Of a stretch of DNA of 5,699 nucleotides, positions 1-4,073 are shown piece by piece. Each line of letters starts with the position of its first letter. Within the stretch, counting starts at the first letter, position 1. The stretch lies in the NCBI GenBank assembly GCA_016550415.1, contig JABXGU010000476.1:1-5699 (forward strand), in the 5' to 3' direction. The stretch comes from an archaeon (GTDB taxonomy: Archaea > Asgardarchaeota > Hermodarchaeia > Hermodarchaeales > Hermodarchaeaceae). The notes beneath the pieces were generated by a model. That model had not been told where the DNA came from and made no database searches. It worked only from the letters and a program-made list of their open reading frames with translations. The position numbers were made by a program, and so were the translations under genes.

Positions 1-211
1 AAATATTCTGCTCTACAAATTCTCTAGTGAACCGACCTGTTCCACAACCAATATCCAATAATAACTTATTATCTGAAAGGTCGGTGGTGTCAATGATATC
101 ACGGATTATTTCTTGCATAAAATGCGTGGGAACACCACGAGTATCTTCATACTTCTCTGCAACAGGTCCGAAATCAACACGAGTTGGCGGTTTTTCATCA
201 GGTTCTGGCAT
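1..211 (-). CDS. Class I SAM-dependent methyltransferase, N-terminal part (runs off the left edge)
   Basis: The visible 70 codons encode the start of a Rossmann-fold methyltransferase that transfers a methyl group from S-adenosylmethionine to an unknown substrate. Residues 50-60 (LLDIGCGTGRF) are motif I, the glycine-rich SAM-binding loop. The preceding segment (FGPVAEKYEDTRGVP, about 14-28) resembles the N-terminal helix of UbiE/Methyltransf_11-like enzymes, where a Y-x-x-x-R-G-x-P pattern is common. The rest of the protein lies outside the window, so the substrate cannot be guessed. It sits 47 nt downstream of the FAD oxidoreductase on the same strand, so the two are probably co-transcribed. 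I start it at the ATG at 211-209. There is no good ribosome-binding site at the right distance for it, while a strong AGGAG lies ahead of an out-of-frame ATG at 233. The true N-terminus may therefore be a few residues longer if a base is missing or extra in the T6 run. Family assignment is solid; the start is uncertain. Confidence 0.85.
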   Translation of the reverse strand, partial: MPEPDEKPPTRVDFGPVAEKYEDTRGVPTHFMQEIIRDIIDTTDLSDNKLLLDIGCGTGRFTREFVEQNI

Positions 212-233
212 GGTCTTCTTGGAAAAAAGACAT
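198..233 (-). other. Short upstream frame with a strong Shine-Dalgarno, overlapping the methyltransferase start
   Basis: An ATG at 233-231 lies 5 nt after AGGAG (243-239) and opens an 11-codon frame, MSFFQEDHART, that ends in TGA at 200-198. It overlaps the methyltransferase ATG (211-209) by 14 nt. The frame contains six consecutive T (read on this strand). Losing one T would give MSFSKKT fused directly in frame to the methyltransferase Met. Three readings are open: a sequencing or assembly indel, ribosomal or polymerase slippage on the T6 run, or a leader peptide that couples translation. The first seems most likely. Confidence 0.45.
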
Positions 234-238
234 CTTAT

Positions 239-243
239 CTCCT
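239..243 (-). promoter_or_regulatory. Ribosome-binding site AGGAG ahead of the methyltransferase region
   Basis: AGGAG on the minus strand, inside the 47-nt gap after the oxidoreductase stop, is well placed (5 nt) for the ATG at 233 but 27 nt from the methyltransferase ATG at 211. It therefore bears on which start is used. Confidence 0.6.
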
Positions 244-258
244 AAAATACTGTTGCTT

Positions 259-1767
259 TTAATCTTCCACAACTTGGAATGAGCGCTTGTCCTGCTGACA
301 AATTATTTGCACAACATGTCGCCCTGAGTAAAGGCACCCAGAAACGCTGCCTCCTGGAACTATCCATTGTCCTGCCATATAGAAATTTGATAAACCTGGG
401 AGACTTCGCTTCAATGTTGTTTGTAGTGCTTTGGATGTCGGCAACCAACCCATATACGCACCACGATGATTCAGTGTATAGCGCCAAAACGTATATGGTG
501 TAGCTACATCAGACATTTCAATTAATTGGACAATACCAGGATAATGTGGCTCTAAACGTTTTAAGACCTCATTAGCTAGTCTTTCTTTTTCAGCTTCATA
601 GCGTGAAGAATCTCCTTGTAGTTCATACCACCAATCCCATTCAGATTCAAGCAGTACTTGCAAAACTGCTTTCCCTTCAGGAGCAAACTTGTCACCATAA
701 TTGAAGAAACGAATTCCAAATCCAGGAATTGTCTCATTCCCAACTTTGATGGGTGTCTTAAGCCAAAATAACTTCATCGATGGCTCTTCTTTGAATTCAC
801 GATTAACACCAAATGAAATTAGGACAATGGGCTTGATAAGGTCCCACTTATCGTACATTTCCTTAAGCTGCTTGGAAATATAGTTTCCATCCAGCATCTT
901 GAAGATCGTTCTATACCCGTCTGCTGCTGACACTATAAGATCTGCATGATGTTTTTCGCCATTTGCTAGCTGCACTCCCACTGCAGTATTGTTATCGATT
1001 AATATTTTTTCAACAGTTGCTTTATAGGTGATTTCACCACCAAGATTCCTGTATCGTTGAACCAAATGGTTGACAAAGTCTTGACATCCATCCCGAAGAA
1101 TACCTAGCTGTCTATTGGCTAATAACGCAAGAAGCGACATGACAAACCAAACAGGTACCTCTGGCAGGAATAGATTCAGAAAGAATTTCCTTATCCAAGG
1201 ATCATGAATAGGGGCAGAATCAATAAATTCAGTAACTGATTTGCCTCCTTTTCCTATGAAATATTTTGATGCCCTTCCAAGCCTCCCTAACAATCTGAGT
1301 GTAGCAAAGCGTCCTCGAAGTTCAGGAGGCTTCATTAAATCCATATCTCCCATGTCAAATCCTTGGAGCGCTCGTGTACCTTGGATAAGAAATTCAATGG
1401 CTCGAGAATCCTCTGGTGAAATTGACTTAAGGTCGGTTTCCAATTGGTCAAGATCTGGAGTAACCTCCAGAGTTCGGTTGTTAGCCTCGTCAACAATAAA
1501 ACCATAAGTCTTCATGTCAATAGTATGAACCTTGTGAAGGTCAAGTTCCCTGTATAATTTATAGAGGGATTGTCCTGGTCTGTGTCCCATTAGGAAGTGA
1601 ATGCCTCCATCAATCAGATACCCCTTCCTCTTCCACCAGGCAGCCACTCCGCCTGGTTGAGTGTTGTGTTCAAAAATTCGTGTTCGATATCCGTTCATTT
1701 GACCATAACAGCCAGTGGCAAGACCCGCCAATCCCCCACCAATAATAATCATTGACCTATTTGTCAA
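259..1767 (-). CDS. FAD/NAD(P)-dependent oxidoreductase, phytoene desaturase / CrtISO / RetSat-like
   Basis: This 502-residue protein (497 if started at the second candidate) has the length and layout of the CrtI-CrtISO-RetSat flavoprotein family (COG1233 type), which desaturates, saturates or isomerises polyenes and isoprenoids. The N-terminal dinucleotide-binding fold shows GGGLAG (10-15), the acidic residue Glu33 that normally binds the ADP ribose, a GG pair (39-40) and YLIDGG (50-55). The C-terminal FAD-binding segment reads FYMAGQWIVPGGSVSGCLYSG (462-482, key residues G466, G472-473, S474, G477). The middle (about 90-430) is the variable substrate and membrane-associating region. The first codon in the open frame is TTG (1767-1765). 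An ATG five codons later (1752-1750), directly before III-GGG, is an equally good and perhaps better start, since neither has a strong ribosome-binding site. It is transcribed away from the Kbl-like gene and leads a probable operon with the methyltransferase. The family is clear. The substrate is unknown and could be a carotenoid, an archaeal lipid chain or a quinone tail. Confidence 0.9.
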   Translation of the reverse strand: MTNRSMIIIGGGLAGLATGCYGQMNGYRTRIFEHNTQPGGVAAWWKRKGYLIDGGIHFLMGHRPGQSLYKLYRELDLHKVHTIDMKTYGFIVDEANNRTLEVTPDLDQLETDLKSISPEDSRAIEFLIQGTRALQGFDMGDMDLMKPPELRGRFATLRLLGRLGRASKYFIGKGGKSVTEFIDSAPIHDPWIRKFFLNLFLPEVPVWFVMSLLALLANRQLGILRDGCQDFVNHLVQRYRNLGGEITYKATVEKILIDNNTAVGVQLANGEKHHADLIVSAADGYRTIFKMLDGNYISKQLKEMYDKWDLIKPIVLISFGVNREFKEEPSMKLFWLKTPIKVGNETIPGFGIRFFNYGDKFAPEGKAVLQVLLESEWDWWYELQGDSSRYEAEKERLANEVLKRLEPHYPGIVQLIEMSDVATPYTFWRYTLNHRGAYMGWLPTSKALQTTLKRSLPGLSNFYMAGQWIVPGGSVSGCLYSGRHVVQIICQQDKRSFQVVED

Positions 1768-1822
1768 ACCTTATCCAATCCATAAATTCACTACAATTCT
1801 TCATTCTTTGGAAATAAACTTT

Positions 1823-1864
1823 CTAGTCTTTGCACGAATAGTATTTGAATCCATACTAGTCTTT
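1823..1864. repeat. 9-bp direct repeat CTAGTCTTT
   Basis: CTAGTCTTT occurs at 1823-1831 and again at 1856-1864, start to start 33 nt, or about three DNA helical turns. Two same-facing copies in a divergent promoter could be a tandem regulator site, though a 9-bp match in AT-rich DNA may also be chance. Confidence 0.4.
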
Positions 1865-1897
1865 TTGGTAAAAAATCTCAGTTCATCACTATTCGTG
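1833..1897. repeat. Perfect 10-bp inverted repeat CACGAATAGT / ACTATTCGTG
   Basis: CACGAATAGT at 1833-1842 is the exact reverse complement of ACTATTCGTG at 1888-1897, with 45 nt between the arms. It lies centrally between the two divergent genes. The arm spacing is long for a simple operator but suits a pair of half-sites brought together by DNA looping, or a long-range RNA stem if this region is transcribed. Confidence 0.55.
1839..1858. repeat. Small hairpin TAGTAT-N8-ATACTA overlapping the left arm of the larger inverted repeat
   Basis: TAGTAT (1839-1844) pairs with ATACTA (1853-1858) around an 8-nt loop. It shares bases 1839-1842 with the 10-bp inverted-repeat arm, so in RNA the two pairings would exclude each other. 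Confidence 0.35.
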
Positions 1898-1958
1898 GAG
1901 TGGGAACTTGCATTGCACTTAATAGTAAATGAGATAACTATGTGAGCTATCAGGTAAG

Positions 1959-1967
1959 AATTAAAAA
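1959..1967 (+). promoter_or_regulatory. Possible TATA box for the Kbl-like gene
   Basis: AATTAAAAA is the most TATA-like stretch close to the gene. With the usual archaeal spacing of about 25 nt, transcription would begin near 1989, just before the ribosome-binding site at 1991, leaving a leader of about 15 nt. The match is only approximate. Confidence 0.3.
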
Positions 1968-1990
1968 CCGTTAATGAAAAGATGCTGACA

Positions 1991-1997
1991 AAGGTGA
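1991..1997 (+). promoter_or_regulatory. Ribosome-binding site AAGGTGA for the Kbl-like gene
   Basis: AAGGTGA matches the GGAGGTGA complement of the 16S rRNA end and sits 7 nt before the ATG at 2005, which fixes that start. An earlier ATG at 1974 leads to a stop after four codons. Confidence 0.75.
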
Positions 1998-2004
1998 AAT
2001 CATA

Positions 2005-3207
2005 ATGCCCTCAAAGCGCGACCCTATTGCATTTCTTAAAATGGAGTATGAGGAACTTGTAGAAAAGGCACTTGACTGGCGCCTACGCGAGCTCCAGGGA
2101 CCCAGCAGCCCCCGCTGCATGGTAGACGGAAAAGAAGTCATAATGCTCTGCAGTAACAATTACTTGGGATTGAGCAACCATCCCAAACTCAAACAAGCAG
2201 CCATTAAAGCAATTGAATCTCATGGCGTTGGCAGCGGCAGTGTTCGCCCAATCGCTGGTAACATGGACTTGCATGAAGAATTGGAACGCCGCCTCGCCAA
2301 GTTCAAAAACGCAGAAGCAAGTCTCGTATATCAAACCGGATTCGCAGCAAATGCTGGACTTATCCCCCAGCTAGTAGGAAAAGGCGACCTCATAGTCAGC
2401 GACGAACTTAACCATGGCTCCATCATTGACGGTGTCAGACTCACATCTGCAGAACGAGCCATATACAAGCATACGAATATGCCTGACCTCATTCGTGTTA
2501 TGGATGAAGCCTCTAAACATAAACCCGAATACAGACGGATACTCATCCTTTCAGATGGCGTCTTCTCAATGGATGGCGACGTCGCACCTCTCGACCAAAT
2601 AGTAAAAATCTGTAAACCCTACGGTGCCATGATTTATGTGGATGATGCTCATGGCGAAGCTGTCCTAGGTGAGGGTGGTCGCGGTATTGTTTCTCACTTT
2701 AAACTAACTCATAATGATGTCCATGTTGAAATGGGCACCTTCAGCAAAGCCTTTGGCGTTGTCGGTGGACATGTTTCAGGCAGTCTTTATCTACGTAAAT
2801 TTGCCCTTAACAAATCACGCACATGGCTTCTCAGTGGTTCTCATCCACCTCCTGTTGCTGCCGCCTGCATTGCAGCCATTGACATCCTAGAAAATGAGCC
2901 ACGCCATGTCCAGAACCTATGGAAAAACACCCGACGATTCAAGGAAGCACTGAACGATTTAGGCTTTAACACTGGTTTGAGTGAAACACCAATTACTCCA
3001 GTGATTATCGGCGAGAATGAAACAGCCAAGAAGTTCAGCAATCGCCTCTTCGAGGAGGGAGTATTTGCCTTGCCCATAATATTCCCCATGGTTCCTCGAG
3101 GCACTGCTAGAATTCGGACCATGATGAATGCAGCATTGAATACAGAAGACATTACAAAAGCTATCGTTGCCTTTGAGAAAGTTGGCAAGGAGTTGAATGT
3201 TATCTGA
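2005..3207 (+). CDS. kbl: PLP-dependent alpha-oxoamine synthase, glycine C-acetyltransferase (Kbl)-like
   Basis: This 400-residue enzyme joins an amino acid to an acyl-CoA with loss of CoA. Kbl makes 2-amino-3-oxobutyrate from glycine and acetyl-CoA, or cleaves it in threonine breakdown. The fold type I aminotransferase layout is complete: CSNNYLGLS (49-57), LNHGSIIDG (135-143) with PLP-stacking His137, DGVFSMDGD (184-192) with Ser188, VDDAHGE (212-218) with Asp213 and His216, and the Schiff-base Lys248 in GTFSKAFG. The C-terminal RIRTMMNAALNTEDI segment (369-383) and the ending KVGKELNVI closely resemble E. coli Kbl (QARIRTQMSAAHTPEQI; IGKQLGVI). However, the DDAHG wording is that of BioF and serine palmitoyltransferase, where E. 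coli Kbl has DDSHA. No threonine dehydrogenase or biotin gene is next to it, so the acyl-CoA is uncertain. The start is supported by AAGGTGA 7 nt upstream. Codons favour C endings more than in the neighbouring GNAT gene. Family is certain; the exact reaction is moderately so. Confidence 0.92.
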   Translation: MPSKRDPIAFLKMEYEELVEKALDWRLRELQGPSSPRCMVDGKEVIMLCSNNYLGLSNHPKLKQAAIKAIESHGVGSGSVRPIAGNMDLHEELERRLAKFKNAEASLVYQTGFAANAGLIPQLVGKGDLIVSDELNHGSIIDGVRLTSAERAIYKHTNMPDLIRVMDEASKHKPEYRRILILSDGVFSMDGDVAPLDQIVKICKPYGAMIYVDDAHGEAVLGEGGRGIVSHFKLTHNDVHVEMGTFSKAFGVVGGHVSGSLYLRKFALNKSRTWLLSGSHPPPVAAACIAAIDILENEPRHVQNLWKNTRRFKEALNDLGFNTGLSETPITPVIIGENETAKKFSNRLFEEGVFALPIIFPMVPRGTARIRTMMNAALNTEDITKAIVAFEKVGKELNVI

Positions 3208-3292
3208 GTTGCGACTTGACCTTCTCCACGGTTCGGAGTCCTTTCTTTCAATTCTGAAATATTCCGAATCAGAGCATTTACCAACATTTTGG

Positions 3293-3300
3293 AATTTAAA
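3293..3300 (+). promoter_or_regulatory. Probable TATA box for the GNAT gene
   Basis: AATTTAAA lies about 41 nt before the TTG start at 3338. A start of transcription about 25 nt downstream would fall around 3322, at the edge of the ribosome-binding site, giving the short leader usual in archaea. Confidence 0.4.
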
Positions 3301-3321
3301 GAATTTTCAAATTAAAAAATT

Positions 3322-3330
3322 AAAGGAGGT
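3322..3330 (+). promoter_or_regulatory. Strong ribosome-binding site AAAGGAGGT that decides the GNAT start
   Basis: AAAGGAGGT is the best Shine-Dalgarno match in the window and lies 7 nt ahead of an in-frame TTG at 3338. It is the reason for preferring that start over the upstream ATG at 3197, which overlaps the end of the Kbl-like gene. Confidence 0.8.
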
Positions 3331-3337
3331 TGCTGAC

Positions 3338-3838
3338 TTGTCTGCCTCTGCTGTAATTCGACAATATTTAAGCAGCGATTTGGATGCATGTAGAAAGCTT
3401 TGGTTGGAATTGACTGAGTGGCACCGTTCAATATACGAGGACCAATCAATTGGTGGGGAACGAGCTAATCTTTTCTTTGATAAGCATCTAGAAAAAGTGG
3501 GTGCTACTCGGTTATGGGTTCTTGAATTGGATTTAAAGGTAATCGGGTTGATCGGTCTCGAATACGTTGGTGAGGAATTGTTTATCGAACCCCTTGTTAT
3601 TGACTCTAAATATCGCGGTAGGGGCTATGGAACGGCACTTATAGAAAAAATTGTCAATGAAGCTAAAATAATGGGTGAAACCTCCTTAAGTGTAAAGCCA
3701 GTTGCTCGAAATCAGCAGGCTATTAAGTTCTTTTTCAATCGGGGATTTTCAAATCTTGGTCACATCCAATTATTTATGCACTTTAAGAAAAAATGGAGAA
3801 ATGGTCCAAGATTCTTTGATTGTAATTTTAAATTCTAG
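3338..3838 (+). CDS. GNAT-family N-acetyltransferase
   Basis: Starting at TTG 3338, the protein has 166 residues, the normal size of a single GNAT domain, which moves an acetyl group from acetyl-CoA to an amine. Motif A, the acetyl-CoA pyrophosphate-binding loop, is at 88-104 (VIDSKYRGRGYGTALIE, with the R93-G94-R95-G96-Y97-G98 core) after a beta strand at about 81-88. Motif B is at 125-137 (N125...AIKFFFNRGF), with the Asn and Phe/Tyr typical of the family. The N-terminal half (VIRQYLSSDLDACRKLW...) is the expected variable substrate-binding part, with many aromatic and acidic residues at 23-37. A basic tail, KKKWRNGPR (150-158), follows the last strand. The open frame extends upstream to an ATG at 3197, adding 47 residues and overlapping the Kbl-like gene by 11 nt, but the strong AAAGGAGGT at 3322-3330 argues for the TTG. 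Its substrate could be a protein N-terminus, polyamine, antibiotic or amino acid; none can be chosen. It probably has its own promoter. Confidence 0.85.
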   Translation: MSASAVIRQYLSSDLDACRKLWLELTEWHRSIYEDQSIGGERANLFFDKHLEKVGATRLWVLELDLKVIGLIGLEYVGEELFIEPLVIDSKYRGRGYGTALIEKIVNEAKIMGETSLSVKPVARNQQAIKFFFNRGFSNLGHIQLFMHFKKKWRNGPRFFDCNFKF

Positions 3839-3874
3839 ACTTACTTCTTTGGTCTTTCATGGGAAGCTGTATCA

Positions 3875-3904
3875 TGTGCATTTGAATCAGGTTCTGGATG
3901 CACA
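3875..3904 (+). repeat. 7-bp inverted repeat TGTGCAT / ATGCACA downstream of the GNAT gene
   Basis: TGTGCAT (3875-3881) pairs with ATGCACA (3898-3904), and three G-U pairs could extend the stem into the 16-nt loop. It begins 36 nt after the GNAT stop and could be a 3'-UTR hairpin. It is not directly followed by a T run. Confidence 0.35.
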
Positions 3905-3966
3905 GAAATTGTTGAAGACAATAGTATTTTCTGCATTAAATCTAGTTAAGTGGTTTCTGTCAATCA

Positions 3967-3972
3967 TTTTTT
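3967..3972 (+). terminator. T-run, possible archaeal terminator after the GNAT gene
   Basis: Six consecutive T, followed by a weak TTCAA-AGA-TTGAA stem (3971-3983), lie 128 nt after the GNAT stop and before the protease promoter. Archaeal RNA polymerase can stop at oligo-T tracts without a hairpin. The evidence is weak. Confidence 0.3.
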
Positions 3973-3985
3973 CAAAGATTGAATG

Positions 3986-3995
3986 AATTGCAATT
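3986..3995. repeat. 10-bp palindrome AATTGCAATT upstream of the protease TATA region
   Basis: AATTGCAATT is a perfect palindrome lying directly before the TATA-like ATTAAAATAT. That is where archaeal transcription factor B or a regulator would bind. It could be an operator, or chance in AT-rich DNA. Confidence 0.4.
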
Positions 3996-3996
3996 A

Positions 3997-4006
3997 ATTA
4001 AAATAT
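3997..4006 (+). promoter_or_regulatory. Probable TATA box of the protease gene
   Basis: ATTAAAATAT is a good archaeal TATA-like element. The expected start of transcription is near 4027, which falls on the hairpin sequence at 4027-4044 and would leave a leader of about 45 nt before the ATG at 4074. Confidence 0.45.
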
Positions 4007-4026
4007 CATAATCTCCTTGAGACTAT

Positions 4027-4044
4027 AATTCTCCCTAGAGAATT
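4027..4044 (+). repeat. 7-bp hairpin AATTCTC-CCTA-GAGAATT at the predicted protease transcription start
   Basis: AATTCTC (4027-4033) and GAGAATT (4038-4044) form a perfect 7-bp stem with a 4-nt CCTA loop. Its position about 25 nt downstream of the TATA-like element makes it either a repressor site over the transcription start or a hairpin at the 5' end of the mRNA. Confidence 0.5.
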
Positions 4045-4073
4045 TCATTAATGGAAAAATAGCATTTTGGTGT

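Larger units (their letters stand above)
1768..2004. promoter_or_regulatory. Divergent intergenic promoter region
   Basis: These 237 nt separate the leftward oxidoreductase from the rightward Kbl-like gene, so they must hold both promoters. AT-rich TATA-like stretches are seen toward each gene: AATTAAAAA at 1959-1967 for the rightward gene, and GAATTTATGG (read on the minus strand, about 1781-1790) for the leftward gene. Between them lie a 10-bp inverted repeat, a 9-bp direct repeat and several ATAGT/ACTAT half-sites, listed separately. No reading frame here looks coding. Confidence 0.6.
3208..3337. other. Gap between the Kbl-like gene and the GNAT gene
   Basis: This 130-nt stretch begins with a weak CTCC-N7-GGAG hairpin near 3222-3240 followed by pyrimidine-rich DNA (CCTTTCTTTC), which may end transcription of the Kbl-like gene. 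It then becomes very AT-rich and holds a probable promoter and ribosome-binding site for the GNAT gene. The GNAT frame is open back to 3197, but the translated segment resembles no acetyltransferase sequence and is better read as non-coding. Confidence 0.5.
3839..4073. other. AT-rich spacer between the GNAT gene and the protease
   Basis: These 235 nt hold no convincing gene. The first part contains a 7-bp inverted repeat (3875-3904) and then a T6 run (3967-3972) that could end the GNAT transcript. The second part is the presumed promoter of the protease, with a TATA-like element and two small palindromes. A frame open from 3702 to 3986 crosses it, but it lacks a ribosome-binding site and resembles nothing I know. 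Confidence 0.5.

Noticed and set aside
27..245. Plus-strand frame of 72 residues at the left edge
   Set aside because: It lies opposite the methyltransferase, whose frame carries a clear SAM-binding motif, and it has no recognisable features of its own.
2841..3287. 148-residue minus-strand frame opposite the end of the Kbl-like gene
   Set aside because: It is a shadow of the well-supported Kbl-like gene, with no motif and no ribosome-binding site noticed.
197..3897. 12-bp identical sequence ATCAGGTTCTGG at 197-208 and 3886-3897
   Set aside because: About one 12-mer match is expected by chance in a window this size, and the two contexts are unrelated.
1837..3929. 10-bp identity AATAGTATTT at 1837-1846 and 3920-3929
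   Set aside because: It is short and AT-rich, so chance explains it. The second copy lacks the other repeats found in the divergent promoter.
3702..3986. 94-residue plus-strand frame overlapping the end of the GNAT gene
   Set aside because: It begins at a TTG with no ribosome-binding site, its first half is an out-of-frame reading of the GNAT motif B region, and the rest resembles no known protein. It was considered as a remnant of an extended GNAT, but the GNAT domain is already complete.
4051..4062. ATG at 4051 as a protease or leader-peptide start
   Set aside because: It gives only Met-Glu-Lys before a stop (TAG, 4060-4062) and has no ribosome-binding site.
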